From Rubellimicrobium sp. (lineage in GTDB: Bacteria; Pseudomonadota; Alphaproteobacteria; Rhodobacterales; Rhodobacteraceae): 64,000 nucleotides of DNA. The stretch is taken from assembly GCA_020852925.1 (NCBI GenBank), contig JADYZU010000079.1, forward strand, positions 1-64,000, read 5' to 3'. How positions within the stretch are numbered: the first letter of the stretch is position 1; the number at the start of each line of letters is the position of its first letter. The translations under genes were made by a program, and so were the position numbers. The notes beneath the pieces were generated by a model that saw nothing but the letters and a program-made list of their open reading frames with translations, made no database searches and was not told the DNA's origin. This document shows positions 28,129 through 41,016 of the stretch, piece by piece.

Positions 28129-29517
28129 TCAGGCGTGAATCGGGCCGTCGCCGCAGGCCAGCGCGGCCTCGCGCACCGCCTCGGATACAGTGGGATGGGC
28201 GTGGCAGGTGCGGGCGATATCCTCGGCCGCGGCGCCGAATTCCATCGCCACGCAGACCTCGTGGATCAGCTCGCCCGCCTGCGGGCCGATGATGTGGCAG
28301 CCGAGGATGCGGTCGGTTTCCTTGTCGGCGAGGATCTTCACGAAGCCGTCGCCGGCGAACATGGCCTTGGCGCGGCCGTTGCCCATGAAGCTGAACTTGC
28401 CCACCCGATAGGCCTGGCCCCGGGCCTTGAGCGCCTCTTCGGTCAGCCCGACCGCGGCCACTTCGGGCGTGGTGTAGATGACGCCGGGGATCACGTCGTA
28501 ATTCACATGGCCATGGCGGCCGGCGATGATCTCGGCCAGGGCGATGCCCTCGTCCTCGGCCTTGTGGGCCAGCATCGGCCCCTCGCGCACGTCGCCGATG
28601 GCATGGATGCCGGGAATGTTCGTGCGGAAGGCGGCATCGGTGGCGATCTGGCCGCGCGGCGTCAGCGCCACGCCCAGCGCATCGAGGCCAAGCCCCGCGG
28701 TGAAGGGCCTGCGCCCGGTGGCGACGAGGACGCAATCGGCCTCGAGCGACCTGGCGCTGTCGTCCTTGCGCATCCGGTAGGCCAGCGTGGCCTTGCCCTC
28801 TGCGACCGAGGCGCCCTGCACCGCGGCGCCGAGGACGAAGTCGATCCCCTGCCGCTTGAGCAGGCGCTGGAGCGTGCGGGCGATTTCGCCGTCCATCCCC
28901 GGCGTGATCGCGTCGAGATATTCGATCACCGTCACCTTGCTGCCCAGCCGGGCATAGACCGAGCCGAGTTCGAGCCCGATCACCCCCGCGCCGATGACGG
29001 CGAGGGTTTCGGGGATCCGGGGCAGCGACAGCGCGCCGGTCGAGGTGACGATCACCTTCTCGTCCACCTCGAGTCCCGGCAGGGCCGAGGGTTCGGAGCC
29101 CGAGGCGATGACGATGGTCGTGGCGGTGTGGGTGTCCTCTCCGACCGCGACCCGGCCGGCGGCGGGGATGGTGGCCCAGCCCTTGAGCCAGGTGATCTTG
29201 TTCTTCTTGAACAGGAATTCGACCCCGCCGGTGTTCTGGCCGATCACCTCGTCCTTGTAGGCGCGCATCCGGTCCCAGTCGACCGAGGGCGCGGGGGCGA
29301 TCAGGCCCATCTTCGCGAAATTCGCCTGCGCCTCGTGGAGCGAATGGGTGGCGTGCAGGAAGGCCTTGGACGGGATGCAGCCGATATTGAGGCAGGTGCC
29401 GCCCAGGGTCTCGCGGCCCTCGGCCACGGCGACGCGCAGGCCCAGTTGTGCGGCGCGGATGGCGCAGACATAGCCGCCGGGGCCGGCGCCGATGACGATG
29501 AGATCGAATTCAGCCAT
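28129..29517 (-). CDS. lpd: Dihydrolipoyl dehydrogenase (E3)
   Basis: FAD disulfide reductase that reoxidises lipoamide in the 2-oxoglutarate dehydrogenase complex. The 462-residue protein has the FAD motif [17 protein letters not shown], the redox pair [13 protein letters not shown], an NAD motif [17 protein letters not shown], and the C-terminal [10 protein letters not shown] containing the His-Glu dyad. AAGGACC lies before the ATG. It closes the suc operon after a MAPEG gene and a repeat element, so it may also have its own promoter. Confidence 0.95.
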   Translation of the reverse strand: MAEFDLIVIGAGPGGYVCAIRAAQLGLRVAVAEGRETLGGTCLNIGCIPSKAFLHATHSLHEAQANFAKMGLIAPAPSVDWDRMRAYKDEVIGQNTGGVEFLFKKNKITWLKGWATIPAAGRVAVGEDTHTATTIVIASGSEPSALPGLEVDEKVIVTSTGALSLPRIPETLAVIGAGVIGLELGSVYARLGSKVTVIEYLDAITPGMDGEIARTLQRLLKRQGIDFVLGAAVQGASVAEGKATLAYRMRKDDSARSLEADCVLVATGRRPFTAGLGLDALGVALTPRGQIATDAAFRTNIPGIHAIGDVREGPMLAHKAEDEGIALAEIIAGRHGHVNYDVIPGVIYTTPEVAAVGLTEEALKARGQAYRVGKFSFMGNGRAKAMFAGDGFVKILADKETDRILGCHIIGPQAGELIHEVCVAMEFGAAAEDIARTCHAHPTVSEAVREAALACGDGPIHA

Positions 29518-29543
29518 GGGTTGGTCCTTTTGCGGGCCGGGGA

Positions 29544-29607
29544 GGGGGGCTGTCTGCCCCCCGTCGCCTGCGGCGACTCCCCCCGAGGGTATTTGGGCAA
29601 AGATGAA
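29544..29607 (+). repeat. Intergenic bipartite repeat copy
   Basis: Hairpin one pairs GGGGGGC with GCCCCCC (29544-29562), hairpin two pairs GTCGCC with GGCGAC (29563-29577), and the tail reads CCCCCGAGGGTATTTGGGCA then AAGATGAA. It fills the gap between the MAPEG stop and the lpd start, on transcripts of the minus strand. Confidence 0.75.
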
Positions 29608-29615
29608 GGTGGACG

Positions 29616-30005
29616 TCAGACGAGGGCCAGCACTAGCAGCGCGAGCGTGGGCAGGAAGCCCACCGCCCAGATCAGCGACCGGCCGGGCGAGAGGCCGAGC
29701 ACATAGGCGGGGACATAGAGCACGCGCGCGCCGAGATAGGTCCAGGCGAGCAGGGCGGTGAGGCCGCTGGTGCGGTCGGCGAGCACGAGCACGACGGCGG
29801 CGACGGCGTAGAGGGCGAGTCCCTCGAGGTGATTGGCAAAGGCGCGTTCGGCCCGGCCGGCCCGGCCGGTGAGGGTGACCGGTTCGTCGCGCGGCGAGAC
29901 GTGCCAGCCGGGCGGGATCTGGTCGCGCGCGAGGGCGGAGACCAGGATCATCTGCACGATCTGGAGGAGGGCGGCGAGGACGAGGACGGTGAGTTCGGCC
30001 GTCAT
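29616..30005 (-). CDS. MAPEG-family membrane protein
   Basis: A 129-residue integral membrane protein with four hydrophobic segments. [20 protein letters not shown] and [19 protein letters not shown] are typical of bacterial MAPEG proteins (membrane-associated eicosanoid/glutathione group). Eukaryotic members are glutathione transferases or isomerases; bacterial roles are mostly unproven. AAGGAA precedes the ATG. It lies between sucB and lpd in the TCA operon, an unusual place but on the same strand, so it is probably co-transcribed. Confidence 0.82.
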   Translation of the reverse strand: MTAELTVLVLAALLQIVQMILVSALARDQIPPGWHVSPRDEPVTLTGRAGRAERAFANHLEGLALYAVAAVVLVLADRTSGLTALLAWTYLGARVLYVPAYVLGLSPGRSLIWAVGFLPTLALLVLALV

Positions 30006-30149
30006 GGCGGGTTCCTTTCGCGGACTGCGGCGCGCGCGCAGGATGGCGGGCCCGGGCGCGAAGGTGGCGCCCCGGCGGCGCAAAGGCAAGGTGCCCCGCG
30101 CGCCGCCTGCCGCCATGGGGGGCGCGGCGGCGCGCGGGGCCGGTCCGGA

Positions 30150-31385
30150 TCAGAGATCCATGAGCAGGCGGCGCGGATCCTCGAGCGCATCCTTGACCCG
30201 CACGAGGAAGGTCACGGCGCCCTTGCCGTCGACGATGCGGTGATCGTAGCTCAGCGCCAGATACATCATCGGCCGGATCACGATCTGCCCGCCCACCACC
30301 ACCGGGCGGTCCTGGATCTTGTGCATGCCGAGGATCCCCGACTGCGGCGGGTTCAGGATCGGCGAGGACATGAGCGAGCCGTAGATGCCGCCGTTCGAGA
30401 TGGTGAAGGTGCCGCCCTGGAGATCGGCCATGGCCAGCTTGCCGTCGCGGGCGCGCAGGCCGAGGTCGGCGATGTCCTTCTCGATCCGGGCAAAGCCCTT
30501 CTGGTCGGCGTCGCGCACCACCGGCACGACGAGGCCCGAGGGCGTGCCCACCGCCACGCCCATGTGGACGTAGTTCTTGTAGACGATCTCGTCGCCGTCG
30601 ATCTCGGCGTTGACCTCGGGCACCTCGCGCAGCGCATGCACGCAGGCGCGGGTGAAGAAGGACATGAAGCCGAGCTTCACGCCGTGTTTCCTTTCGAACT
30701 GGTCCTTGTAGGTGGCGCGCAGGTCCATCACCGCGGACATGTCGACCTCGTTGTAGGTCGTCAGCATCGCCGCGGTGTTCTGCGCGTCCTTGAGGCGGCG
30801 GGCGATGGTCTGGCGCAGGCGCGACATCCGCACCCGTTCCTCGCGCGCGGCATCGGCGGCGGGGACGGGCGCGCGCGGTGCGGCGGCGACCGGAGCGGGC
30901 GCGGGGGCAGGCGCGGCGGCGGGGGCAGGCGCCGCGACGGGCGCGGGCGCGGCGATGGGCGCAGCGGCGGCTGCGGCGGCGGCCAGCGCGTCCTCCTTCA
31001 TGATGCGGCCGTCGCGGCCGGTGCCGGCGACGGTGGCGGGATCGACCCCGGCCTCGGCCAGCACGCGCCGGGCCGAGGGCGCGTCCGCGACCCCGGCGGC
31101 GCGCGCGGGGGCAGGGGCGGCGGCGGGTTCGGGCGCGCTGGCCGCGGCCCCTTCGGCGATGGTGGCGAGAAGCGCGTTCACGCCGACGTTCGCGCCCTCC
31201 TGGGCCACGATCTCGGCCAGGGTGCCGGCCACGGGGGCAGGCACCTCGACCGTCACCTTGTCGGTCTCGAGTTCGCAGAGCATCTCGTCGATCCGCACGG
31301 CATCGCCCGGCTTCTTGAACCAGGTGGCGACGGTGGCCTCGGTGACGCTTTCGCCCAGGGTGGGCACGCGGACTTCGGTCGTCAT
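30150..31385 (-). CDS. sucB: 2-oxoglutarate dehydrogenase E2, dihydrolipoyl succinyltransferase
   Basis: Core of the 2-oxoglutarate dehydrogenase complex, 411 residues. In order: one lipoyl domain (lipoyl Lys in [13 protein letters not shown], about residue 43), an Ala/Pro linker, the E3-binding domain ([20 protein letters not shown], about 107-130), a second very Ala/Pro-rich linker, and the catalytic domain ending in [13 protein letters not shown] with the HxxxDG active site. Only one base separates its ATG from the sucA stop. Confidence 0.96.
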   Translation of the reverse strand: MTTEVRVPTLGESVTEATVATWFKKPGDAVRIDEMLCELETDKVTVEVPAPVAGTLAEIVAQEGANVGVNALLATIAEGAAASAPEPAAAPAPARAAGVADAPSARRVLAEAGVDPATVAGTGRDGRIMKEDALAAAAAAAAPIAAPAPVAAPAPAAAPAPAPAPVAAAPRAPVPAADAAREERVRMSRLRQTIARRLKDAQNTAAMLTTYNEVDMSAVMDLRATYKDQFERKHGVKLGFMSFFTRACVHALREVPEVNAEIDGDEIVYKNYVHMGVAVGTPSGLVVPVVRDADQKGFARIEKDIADLGLRARDGKLAMADLQGGTFTISNGGIYGSLMSSPILNPPQSGILGMHKIQDRPVVVGGQIVIRPMMYLALSYDHRIVDGKGAVTFLVRVKDALEDPRRLLMDL

Positions 31386-31386
31386 G

Positions 31387-34344
31387 TCATTTCCCCTCGA
31401 TCGTCAGCGCCTGATCGACAAGCGCGTCCTGTTGTTCCTTGTGCTTGCTCATGAGCCCGGTCGCCGGCGAGGCCGAGGCCGCGCGGCCGGCATAGCGGGC
31501 GCGGGTATGGGTGGCGCCCAGCCGGGTCAGGATCGATTCGAGCGGCGGCTCGATGTAGGTCCAGGCGCCCTGGTTCTGCGGCTCTTCCTGGCACCAGACC
31601 ATTTCCGCCTGAAGGAACCGCCCCAGTTCGGTCATGAGCGAGCGCACCGGCAGCGGATAGAGCTGTTCGACGCGCAGGAGATAGATGTCGTCGATGCCGC
31701 GCCGGTCGCGTTCGGCGAGCAGGTCGTAATAGACCTTGCCCGAGCACAGCACCACGCGGCGGATGTCCCCGTCGGGGCGCAGCGTCGCGGTCGAGTTGCC
31801 CTTCTGCGCATCGTCCCACAGCACGCGGCGGAACACCGATCCGGTCTGCATGTCCTCGGCCCGGGAGATGGCGAAGGGATGCCGCAGCAGCGATTTCGGC
31901 GTCATCAGGATCAGCGGCTTGCGGATGTCGCGGTGGATCTGGCGGCGCAGGATGTGGAAATAGTTCGCCGGCGTCGTGCAGTTGGCGACGATCCAGTTGT
32001 CCTCGGCCGACAGCTGGAGGAACCGTTCGAGCCGGGCCGAGGAATGTTCGGGGCCCTGCCCCTCGAACCCGTGGGGCAGCAGCACCACGAGGCCCGACAT
32101 GCGCAGCCATTTCGATTCCGAGGAGGAAATGAACTGGTCGAACATGATCTGGGCGCCGTTGGCGAAGTCGCCGAACTGCGCCTCCCAGAGGGTGAGGGCG
32201 TTCGGTTCGGCCAGGGTGTAGCCGTATTCGAAGCCCAGCACCGCATATTCCGAGAGCATCGAATCGATGACCTCGTAGCGGGCCTGCCCCTCGCGGATGG
32301 CGTTCAGCGGGTAGTGGCGTTCGTCGGTGGACTGATCGACGAAGGCCGACTGCCGCTGCGAGAAGGTGCCGCGCGTGCAATCCTGCCCCGAGAGGCGCAC
32401 CGGGAAACCCTCGATCTGGAGCGAGCCGAAGGCAAGCGCCTCGGCGGTGGCCCAGTCGAACCCCTCGCCGGTCTCGAACATCTTCGCCTTGGCCTCGAGC
32501 TGGCGGCCGATGGTCTTGTGCAGGTCGAACCCCTGCGGCACGGCGACAAGGGCGCGGCCGACCTCGGCCATGGTCTCGGGGGGGATGCCGGTCTCGCCGG
32601 GTTCGTATTCCTCGCCGTCGGTGGGGGTGATCTTCTTCCAGCGGCCGTCGAGCCAGTCGGCCTTGTTCGGGCGATAGACCTTGCCGGCCTCGAATTCCTC
32701 GTTCAGCGTCGCCTGGAAGGCGGCCTTCATGTCCTCGATCTCGCCCTCGGGGATGAGGCCGTCCGCGACCAGCCGTTCGGTATAGAGTTGCAGCGTGGTC
32801 TTCTGCCGCTTGATGCGGGTATACATCGCCGGGTTGGTGAACATCGGCTCGTCGCCTTCGTTGTGACCGAAGCGGCGGTAGCAGAAGATGTCGATCACCA
32901 CGTCCTTGTGGAACTTCTGGCGGAATTCGGTGGCCACGCGGGCGGCGTGGACCACGGCCTCGGGATCGTCGCCGTTGACGTGAAAGATCGGCGCCTCGAC
33001 CATGAGGGCGATGTCGGTCGGATAGGGCGACGAGCGCGAGAACGACGGCGCGGTGGTAAAGCCGATCTGGTTGTTCACCACGATATGCATGGTGCCGCCG
33101 GTGCGGTGCCCCTTGAGGCCCGACAGGCCGAAACATTCCGCGACCACGCCCTGTCCGGCAAAGGCCGCGTCGCCATGCAGCAGGATCGGCAGCACGCGCG
33201 AGCGGTCGGCATCGCCGTACTGGTCCTGCTTGGCGCGCACCTTGCCCAGAACCACCGGGTTCACCGCCTCGAGATGCGAGGGGTTCGCGGTCAGCGACAG
33301 GTGCACCTTGTTGCCGTCGAATTCGCGGTCCGAGGAGGAGCCGAGGTGATATTTCACGTCGCCCGACCCTTCCACGTCGTCGGGCTTGTAGCTGCCGCCG
33401 TGGAATTCGTGGAAGATGGCGCGGAAGGGCTTGCCCATCACGTTGGCCAGCACGTTGAGCCGGCCGCGGTGCGGCATGCCCACCACGATCTCCTCGACCC
33501 CGAGCGCGCCGCCGCGCTTGATGATCTGTTCCATCGCGGGGATCAGCGCCTCGGCCCCGTCAAGGCCGAACCGCTTGGTGCCCATGAACCGCACATGGCA
33601 GAACTTCTCGAAACCCTCGGCCTCGACCAGCTTGTTCAGGATCGCCTTGCGCCCGGTCTGGGTAAAGGTGATCTCCTTGCCGTAACCCTCGATCCGTTCC
33701 TTGAGCCAGGCGGCCTGTTCGGGGTCCGAGATGTGCATGTACTGAAGCGCGAAGGTGCCGCAGTAGGTGCGCCGCACGATGGCGAGGATCTGCCGCATCG
33801 ACGCCATCTCGAGGCCGAGCACGTTGTCGATGAAGATCGGCCGGTCCATGTCGGATTCGCGAAAGCCGTAGGAGGCCGGGTCGAGTTCGGGATGCGGCGT
33901 CTCCTCGCGCAGGCCCAGCGGATCGAGATTGGCGATCAGGTGCCCGCGGATGCGGTGGGCGCGGATCAGCATGAGCGCGCGCAGGCTGTCGAGCACCGCC
34001 TGCCGCAACTGCGCCTCGTTCAGGGTGACGCCGCGTTCGGCGGCGCGGGTGGCGATCTTCTCGCCGGCCTTGCGGGGATCGGCGGGCCATTGCCCGTCCA
34101 TGGCTGCGGTCAGGTCGTCGGCGGGCTGGGGCGGCCAGTCGGCGCGCGCCCAGGACGGGCCGGCGGCATTGGCGGCGGCCATCTGCGCCGGATCGCCCAG
34201 CCCGGCAAAGAACGCGGCCCAGCTTGCGTCCACGCTGGCCGGGTCGGCGGCATGGCGCGCGGCCAGATGTTCGACGTAATCGGCATTCCCGCCTTGCAGG
34301 AACGAGGACGAGCGGAACTGGTCGTTCGGGGAGAGGTCGGTCAC
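31387..34344 (-). CDS. sucA: 2-oxoglutarate dehydrogenase E1
   Basis: Thiamine-diphosphate enzyme that decarboxylates 2-oxoglutarate, 985 residues. The GTG at 34344 is chosen because GAGGTG stands five bases before it and the protein then begins [20 protein letters not shown], as in relatives. An ATG at 34398 directly after the sucD stop would add 18 unusual Pro-rich residues. Visible blocks include [49 protein letters not shown] (ThDP pocket) and NNQIGFTT. Part of the sucCDAB block. Confidence 0.95.
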   Translation of the reverse strand: MTDLSPNDQFRSSSFLQGGNADYVEHLAARHAADPASVDASWAAFFAGLGDPAQMAAANAAGPSWARADWPPQPADDLTAAMDGQWPADPRKAGEKIATRAAERGVTLNEAQLRQAVLDSLRALMLIRAHRIRGHLIANLDPLGLREETPHPELDPASYGFRESDMDRPIFIDNVLGLEMASMRQILAIVRRTYCGTFALQYMHISDPEQAAWLKERIEGYGKEITFTQTGRKAILNKLVEAEGFEKFCHVRFMGTKRFGLDGAEALIPAMEQIIKRGGALGVEEIVVGMPHRGRLNVLANVMGKPFRAIFHEFHGGSYKPDDVEGSGDVKYHLGSSSDREFDGNKVHLSLTANPSHLEAVNPVVLGKVRAKQDQYGDADRSRVLPILLHGDAAFAGQGVVAECFGLSGLKGHRTGGTMHIVVNNQIGFTTAPSFSRSSPYPTDIALMVEAPIFHVNGDDPEAVVHAARVATEFRQKFHKDVVIDIFCYRRFGHNEGDEPMFTNPAMYTRIKRQKTTLQLYTERLVADGLIPEGEIEDMKAAFQATLNEEFEAGKVYRPNKADWLDGRWKKITPTDGEEYEPGETGIPPETMAEVGRALVAVPQGFDLHKTIGRQLEAKAKMFETGEGFDWATAEALAFGSLQIEGFPVRLSGQDCTRGTFSQRQSAFVDQSTDERHYPLNAIREGQARYEVIDSMLSEYAVLGFEYGYTLAEPNALTLWEAQFGDFANGAQIMFDQFISSSESKWLRMSGLVVLLPHGFEGQGPEHSSARLERFLQLSAEDNWIVANCTTPANYFHILRRQIHRDIRKPLILMTPKSLLRHPFAISRAEDMQTGSVFRRVLWDDAQKGNSTATLRPDGDIRRVVLCSGKVYYDLLAERDRRGIDDIYLLRVEQLYPLPVRSLMTELGRFLQAEMVWCQEEPQNQGAWTYIEPPLESILTRLGATHTRARYAGRAASASPATGLMSKHKEQQDALVDQALTIEGK

Positions 34345-34398
34345 GGGATCACCTCGGTCGGTGGAGAAAGGGGGGGCGGGGGCGGCCCCGCCGGTCAT

Positions 34399-35286
34399 TC
34401 ATCGGGACTGGATCGCGGCAAGGACGGCCTGGCCCAGCGTCGCCGGGCTGTCGGCCACCACGATCCCGGCGGATTTCATCGCCTCGATCTTGGATTCGGC
34501 ATCGCCCTTGCCCCCGGCGACGATGGCGCCGGCGTGGCCCATCCGCCGCCCCTTGGGCGCGGTGCGGCCGGCGATGAAGCCGGCGGTGGGCTTCCAGCGG
34601 CCCTTCCGCCGTTCGTCGGCAAGGAATTGCGCCGCGTCCTCTTCGGCCTGCCCGCCGATCTCGCCGATCATGATGATCGCCTCGGTCTCGGGATCGGCCA
34701 GGAACATCTCGAGCACGTCGACATGCTCCATCCCCTTGATCGGGTCGCCCCCGATCCCCACCGCCGAGGACTGGCCCAGCCCCACGTCCGAGGTCTGCTT
34801 CACCGCCTCGTAGGTCAGCGTGCCGGACCGCGACACCACCCCCACCTTCCCGCGCGAGAAGATCGAGCCGGGCATGATCCCGATCTTGCATTCGCCGGGC
34901 GTCATGATGCCGGGGCAGTTCGGCCCGATCAGGCGCGATTTCGACTGCGCCAGCGCGCGCTTGACCTTCATCATGTCGAGGACCGGGATCCCTTCGGTGA
35001 TGCAGACGATGAGCGGGATTTCCGCGTCGATCGCCTCGAGGATCGAATCGGCGGCAAAGGGCGGCGGCACATAGATCACCGAGGCATCGGCGCCGGTGCG
35101 CGCCACCGCGTCGTGCACGCTGTCGAACACCGGCAGGTCGAGATGGGTGCTGCCGCCCTTGCCGGGGGTGACGCCGCCGACCATGCGGGTGCCATAGGCG
35201 ATGGCCTGCTGCGAATGGAACGTCCCCTGGGAACCGGTAAAGCCCTGGCAGATGACGCGGGTGGATTTGTTGACGAGAACGGACAT
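34399..35286 (-). CDS. sucD: Succinyl-CoA synthetase alpha subunit
   Basis: Carries the phosphohistidine of the ADP-forming succinyl-CoA synthetase, 295 residues. The CoA-binding N-terminal Rossmann region includes [19 protein letters not shown], and the phosphorylated His lies in [28 protein letters not shown] precedes the ATG. It is transcribed after sucC (62-base gap) and before sucA. Confidence 0.97.
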   Translation of the reverse strand: MSVLVNKSTRVICQGFTGSQGTFHSQQAIAYGTRMVGGVTPGKGGSTHLDLPVFDSVHDAVARTGADASVIYVPPPFAADSILEAIDAEIPLIVCITEGIPVLDMMKVKRALAQSKSRLIGPNCPGIMTPGECKIGIMPGSIFSRGKVGVVSRSGTLTYEAVKQTSDVGLGQSSAVGIGGDPIKGMEHVDVLEMFLADPETEAIIMIGEIGGQAEEDAAQFLADERRKGRWKPTAGFIAGRTAPKGRRMGHAGAIVAGGKGDAESKIEAMKSAGIVVADSPATLGQAVLAAIQSR

Positions 35287-35348
35287 GGGTCTTTTCCTAA
35301 TGCTGGAAGCGCGCGGCGGGGCGGGTGTTCGGCAGCAGCGCCACCGGA

Positions 35349-36542
35349 TCAGCCCTTCACCGCCCGGACGATCTTTTCCGCCGCATCCGACAGGTTGTCG
35401 GCCGCGATCACGTTCAGGCCGCTTTCGTTGATGAGGCTCTTGCCCAGTTCGACATTCGTCCCCTCGAGGCGCACCACCAGCGGCACCTGAAGCCCGACCT
35501 CCTTCACCGCGGCGATGATGCCCTCGGCGATGATGTCGCAGCGCATGATGCCGCCGAAGATGTTGACGAGGATGCCCTTCACGTTCGGGTCCGAAGTGAT
35601 GATCTTGAACGCCTCGGTCACCTTCTCCTTGCTGGCGCCACCGCCCACATCCAGGAAATTCGCGGGTTCGGCGCCGAAAAGCTTGATGATGTCCATGGTC
35701 GCCATGGCCAGGCCCGCGCCGTTCACCATGCAGCCGATCTCGCCATCGAGGGCGATGTAGTTCAGGTCGAATTTCGAGGCGGCAAGTTCCTTGGGATCCT
35801 CCTCGCTCTCGTCGCGCAGGGCCGCGATCTCGGGCTGGCGATGGAGGGCGTTGCCGTCAAAGCCCATCTTGGCGTCGAGGCATTTCAGATCGCCGCGGTC
35901 GGTGACGATCAGGGGATTGACCTCGAGCATTTCCATGTCGCGCTCGATGAACAGCCGGTAGAGCGTGCCCATGAGACGCACGCATTGCTTCACCTGATCG
36001 CCCTCGAGGCCAAGGGCAAAGGCGATGCGGCGCCCGTGAAAGGGCTGGTAGCCGGTCGCGGGATCGACCGAGAACGACAGGATGCGTTCGGGCGTGCTGT
36101 GGGCCACTTCCTCGATGTCCATGCCGCCCTCGGTCGAGGCGACAAAGGAGACGCGGCTGGTCCGGCGGTCGACGAGCAGCGCAAGATAGAGTTCGCGCGC
36201 GATGCCCGATCCGTCCTCGATGTAGATGCGGTTCACCTGCTTGCCCGCCGGGCCGGTCTGCACCGTGACAAGGGTGCGCCCCAGCATCCGGCGCGCCTCT
36301 TCGGCGGCCTGCTCGACCGAGGTGGCGATGCGCACGCCGCCCTTGTCGCCGGCCTCGGGCTCGAGGAAGCGGCCCTTGCCGCGGCCGCCGGCGTGGATCT
36401 GCGCCTTGACCACCCAGAGCGGCCCGCCCAGTTCGCCGGCGGCGGTCTTGGCGTCCTCGGCGCGGGTGACGGCGCGGCCGTCGCTGACCGGGGCACCGGC
36501 GGCCCGCAGAAGTGCCTTGGCCTGGTATTCGTGAATGTTCAT
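35349..36542 (-). CDS. sucC: Succinyl-CoA synthetase beta subunit
   Basis: ATP-grasp subunit of succinyl-CoA synthetase, 397 residues, normal length. Begins [16 protein letters not shown], with [12 protein letters not shown] (nucleotide site), [19 protein letters not shown] and [13 protein letters not shown] as family landmarks. The ATG at 36542 is chosen over a longer in-frame start that lacks homology. A promoter is likely in the 284-base gap behind mdh, where the paired GTGATCAC operator lies. Confidence 0.97.
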   Translation of the reverse strand: MNIHEYQAKALLRAAGAPVSDGRAVTRAEDAKTAAGELGGPLWVVKAQIHAGGRGKGRFLEPEAGDKGGVRIATSVEQAAEEARRMLGRTLVTVQTGPAGKQVNRIYIEDGSGIARELYLALLVDRRTSRVSFVASTEGGMDIEEVAHSTPERILSFSVDPATGYQPFHGRRIAFALGLEGDQVKQCVRLMGTLYRLFIERDMEMLEVNPLIVTDRGDLKCLDAKMGFDGNALHRQPEIAALRDESEEDPKELAASKFDLNYIALDGEIGCMVNGAGLAMATMDIIKLFGAEPANFLDVGGGASKEKVTEAFKIITSDPNVKGILVNIFGGIMRCDIIAEGIIAAVKEVGLQVPLVVRLEGTNVELGKSLINESGLNVIAADNLSDAAEKIVRAVKG

Positions 36543-36641
36543 CCTGCCGCTCCGGTCCGATCCGATGTTCCCGCGCATTAAGCACAGGACGAATCCTTTC
36601 AGAACCCTCAACAGCGCCCGGCTTTGGAAAAAGCGACATTC

Positions 36642-36670
36642 GTGATCACACGCTTCGCAAGCGTGATCAC
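36642..36670. promoter_or_regulatory. Paired GTGATCAC operator upstream of sucC
   Basis: Two exact copies of the 8-bp palindrome GTGATCAC start at 36642 and 36663, 21 bp (two helical turns) apart, with GCTT-CGC-AAGC between them. They lie about 100 bp before the sucC start, in the mdh-sucC gap. A plausible promoter is TTCTGA, 16 bases, CTTAAT (minus strand), nearer the gene. The same pair with the same spacing precedes sdhC at 38233. The binding protein is unknown. Confidence 0.6.
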
Positions 36671-36826
36671 AGTCTGCGCAAACCCCTTCGGCCGGGGTCG
36701 CGGCGCCTGCGGGGCAGGGGCGCAACGGCTGCGGCGGGTGATTCCCGGAACGGATCGGGCCGGGGATGCGCCCGCACCCCCGGCCCGTCCTGTCCTGTCC
36801 CGTCCCGTCCTGCGTCCGCCCGGCCC

Positions 36827-38136
<1,310 letters not shown>

Positions 38137-38147
38137 CCGGGGTAGCA

Positions 38148-38195
38148 GATGGGGCGGCGCCCGGGGCGGCCGATGGGGTGGCACCCGGGGCGGCG
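38148..38195 (+). repeat. Two-copy 24-bp tandem repeat
   Basis: Units at 38148-38171 and 38172-38195 differ at three positions. They follow the DUF1737-like gene and lie some 40 bp before the sdh operator. It is probably a simple duplication; no role is visible. Confidence 0.7.
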
Positions 38196-38232
38196 CGGAT
38201 GTGATGCCGGCGCGGCCTGCGGGCCGGGAATT

Positions 38233-38261
38233 GTGATCGCAGGCGTGACCAGTGTGATCAC
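38233..38261. promoter_or_regulatory. Paired GTGATCRC operator upstream of sdhC
   Basis: GTGATCGC at 38233 and GTGATCAC at 38254 are 21 bp apart, the same motif and spacing as before sucC. The right half is embedded in TGTGATCACA. It sits about 150 bp before sdhC, upstream of possible promoter sequences (TTGACC at 38286, or GTGACT at 38321, 16 bases, TATGGA at 38343), a position that would suit an activator. Confidence 0.6.
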
Positions 38262-38411
38262 AACACCCGGAAATCTGTGCGGGATTTGACCGATCGGTGG
38301 AATTTCCGCCGCGGCGGGGCGTGACTTGGCCGAAAAACGCGCTATGGAGGAGGCGACACGCAGAGCGCGCCCGCCCCCGGGGCCGGGCCAGTCAGCGACG
38401 AAGGATCCGCC

Positions 38412-38804
38412 ATGCCTGCACAGCCGCCGGTCGAACGCCCGCTTTCCCCGTTCATGCTCGGGAAATACTACCGTTTCCAGATGACCTCGGTCAGCTCGAT
38501 CACGACGCGGATCACCGGCAATGCCCTCATCGTGCCGGCGGCGCTGGTGGTGTGGTGGCTGCTGGCCGCGGCGACCTCGGACGCGGCCTTTGCGACCGCG
38601 AACCGGGTGGCGACCGGCTGGTTCGGGGATCTGGTGTTCACGCTGTCGCTCTGGGCGGTGTGGTATCACTTTCTCGCCGGGCTCAGGCATCTCTATTACG
38701 ACGCGCTGCACGGCATGGACATCCGCACGGCGACCCTGCTGGGCTGGGCCTGCTTCGGCGGGGCAACCCTGCTCAGCGTCATCACCATCCTGATCGTGCA
38801 GTGA
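38412..38804 (+). CDS. sdhC: Succinate dehydrogenase cytochrome b556 subunit
   Basis: Membrane anchor of complex II, 130 residues with three hydrophobic helices. SITTRITGNAL is the family motif near residue 28 (usually SIxHRxTG). WYHFLAGLRHLYYDAL carries the histidines of the heme b site. First gene of sdhCDA-x-x-sdhB; seven bases separate it from sdhD. Confidence 0.94.
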   Translation: MPAQPPVERPLSPFMLGKYYRFQMTSVSSITTRITGNALIVPAALVVWWLLAAATSDAAFATANRVATGWFGDLVFTLSLWAVWYHFLAGLRHLYYDALHGMDIRTATLLGWACFGGATLLSVITILIVQ

Positions 38805-38811
38805 GGCCGAC

Positions 38812-39183
38812 ATGCGCTATCTGACCGACCGCAAGCGCGCCCAGGGGCGCGGCTCTGCCGGGCGCGGCACCGAACACCACTGGTCGATGACCGTGACGGC
38901 GGTGGGCCTGGCCTTCATCGTGCCGACCTGGCTCTACATCCTTGGCCGCGCCCTCGGGCAGGACCGCGCCGGCGTGATCGAGGCCTTCTCGCATCCCTTC
39001 GCCGCGATCCTGACCGCGCTCCTGCTCGTGATCGGGCTGCGCCATTTCACCCTTGGCGCCATCACCATGATCGAGGACTACACCCGCGGTTCCGCGCGCA
39101 GGATCGGCATCCTGATCGCGGTCTCGCTGGCCTGGGGCATCGGTGCCGCGGGAATTTTCGCGCTGATGAAGATCGCGCTCTGA
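38812..39183 (+). CDS. sdhD: Succinate dehydrogenase membrane anchor subunit
   Basis: Second membrane anchor of complex II, 123 residues, three predicted helices. [17 protein letters not shown] and [18 protein letters not shown] are the conserved regions, the latter with the Asp-Tyr pair near the quinone site. Lies between sdhC and sdhA with short gaps. Confidence 0.92.
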   Translation: MRYLTDRKRAQGRGSAGRGTEHHWSMTVTAVGLAFIVPTWLYILGRALGQDRAGVIEAFSHPFAAILTALLLVIGLRHFTLGAITMIEDYTRGSARRIGILIAVSLAWGIGAAGIFALMKIAL

Positions 39184-39193
39184 AGGACGGACC

Positions 39194-41002
39194 ATGACCT
39201 CTGCTTATCCCGTTGAAGTGCACGAATACGACGTGGTCGTGGTGGGGGCGGGCGGGTCCGGCCTGCGCGCGACGCTGGGCATGGCCGAACAGGGCCTGCG
39301 CACCGCCTGCGTGACCAAGGTCTTTCCCACCCGCAGCCATACCGTGGCCGCGCAGGGCGGCATCGCCGCCAGTCTGGGCAACATGGGGCCGGATCACTGG
39401 CAATGGCATCTCTACGACACGGTGAAGGGCTCGGACTGGCTGGGCGACACCGACGCGATGGAATACCTCGCGCGGGAGGCGCCCAAGGCGGTCTACGAGC
39501 TTGAGCATTACGGCGTGCCCTTCTCGCGCACCGAGGACGGGCGCATCTATCAGCGTCCCTTCGGCGGCCATACCACCGAATTCGGCGAAGGCCCGCCGGT
39601 GCAGCGCACCTGCGCCGCCGCCGACCGCACCGGCCACGCGATCCTGCACACGCTCTATGGCCAGAGCCTCAAGCAGAAGGCCGAGTTCTTCATCGAATAT
39701 TTCGCCATCGACCTGCTGATGGCCGAGGATGGCACCTGCAACGGCGTGCTGGCCTGGAAACTCGACGACGGCACCTTGCACGTCTTTGCCGCGAAGATGG
39801 TGGTGATGGCCACCGGCGGCTACGGCCGGGCCTATTTCTCGTGCACCTCGGCCCAGACCTGCACCGGCGACGGCGGCGGGATGGTGGCGCGGGCCGGGCT
39901 GCCGCTTCAGGACATGGAGTTCGTGCAGTTCCACCCGACCGGCATCTACGGCGCGGGCTGCCTCATCACCGAGGGCGCGCGCGGCGAGGGGGGCTATCTC
40001 ACCAATGCGCAGGGCGAGCGGTTCATGGAACGCTATGCCCCCACCTACAAGGATCTTGCCAGCCGCGACGTGGTCAGCCGCTGCATGACGATCGAGATCC
40101 GCGAGGGCAGGGGGGTTGGCCGCAACAAGGATCACATCTTCCTGCACCTGAACCACCTGCCGCCCGAAGTGCTGCACGAACGGCTGCCGGGGATCAGCGA
40201 ATCGGCCCGCATCTTTGCCGGCGTCGATGTGACCCGCGACCCGATCCCGGTGCTGCCGACGGTGCATTACAACATGGGCGGCATCCCCACGAACCACTGG
40301 GGCGAGGTGCTCGATCCCGTCGCGGGCGATCCCGACCGGGTGCATCCCGGCCTGATGGCGGTGGGCGAGGCGGGCTGTGCCTCGGTCCACGGGGCGAACC
40401 GGCTGGGGTCCAATTCGCTCATCGACCTGGTGGTGTTCGGCCGCGCCGCGGCGATCCGTGCCGGGCAGGTGGTGGACCGCAGCGGCGCCGTGCCGCGCCC
40501 GACCGCCGCCGCGATCGACGCGGCGCTGGCGCGGTTCGACGGGCTGCGCCATGCGAACGGCGCGGTGCCCACGGCGGACCTGCGCCTCGAGATGCAAAAG
40601 ACCATGCAGGCCGATGCCGCGGTGTTCCGCACCGACAAGACCCTGGCCGAGGGCGTGGAGAAGATGAAGAAGGTCGCGGCCCGGATCGACGACCTGAAGG
40701 TGACGGACCGTTCCCTTGTCTGGAACACCGACCTGATGGAGACGCTGGAACTGACCAACCTCATGCCGAACGCGCTGGCGACCATCGTCGCCGCCGAGGC
40801 CCGCAAGGAAAGCCGCGGTGCCCATGCGCACGAGGACTGGCCCGCGCGCGACGACGCGAACTGGCGCAAGCATTCGCTGGCCCGGGTCTCGGGGAACGAG
40901 GTGACGCTCGATTACCGGCCGGTGCATCTCGATCCGCTCACCCCGGAATCCGAGGGGGGAATCCCCCTGGCCCGGATCGCGCCCAAGGCGCGGGTCTACT
41001 GA
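39194..41002 (+). CDS. sdhA: Succinate dehydrogenase flavoprotein subunit
   Basis: Oxidises succinate to fumarate with covalently bound FAD. The 602-residue protein has the dinucleotide motif [19 protein letters not shown], the FAD-linking histidine in [15 protein letters not shown], the active-site [20 protein letters not shown] and [18 protein letters not shown] near the capping domain. Complete at both ends. Confidence 0.98.
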   Translation: MTSAYPVEVHEYDVVVVGAGGSGLRATLGMAEQGLRTACVTKVFPTRSHTVAAQGGIAASLGNMGPDHWQWHLYDTVKGSDWLGDTDAMEYLAREAPKAVYELEHYGVPFSRTEDGRIYQRPFGGHTTEFGEGPPVQRTCAAADRTGHAILHTLYGQSLKQKAEFFIEYFAIDLLMAEDGTCNGVLAWKLDDGTLHVFAAKMVVMATGGYGRAYFSCTSAQTCTGDGGGMVARAGLPLQDMEFVQFHPTGIYGAGCLITEGARGEGGYLTNAQGERFMERYAPTYKDLASRDVVSRCMTIEIREGRGVGRNKDHIFLHLNHLPPEVLHERLPGISESARIFAGVDVTRDPIPVLPTVHYNMGGIPTNHWGEVLDPVAGDPDRVHPGLMAVGEAGCASVHGANRLGSNSLIDLVVFGRAAAIRAGQVVDRSGAVPRPTAAAIDAALARFDGLRHANGAVPTADLRLEMQKTMQADAAVFRTDKTLAEGVEKMKKVAARIDDLKVTDRSLVWNTDLMETLELTNLMPNALATIVAAEARKESRGAHAHEDWPARDDANWRKHSLARVSGNEVTLDYRPVHLDPLTPESEGGIPLARIAPKARVY

Positions 41003-41016
41003 GCCGGGATGCCGCG

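Noticed and set aside
30775-35490. 1571-codon plus-strand frame opposite sucB, sucA, sucD
   Set aside because: Long only because high GC removes stop codons. The minus strand holds an unmistakable TCA operon.
36786-36815. GTCCY pentamer repeat after mdh as a regulatory element
   Set aside because: Only five imperfect units in a GC-rich 3' region; nothing links it to control.
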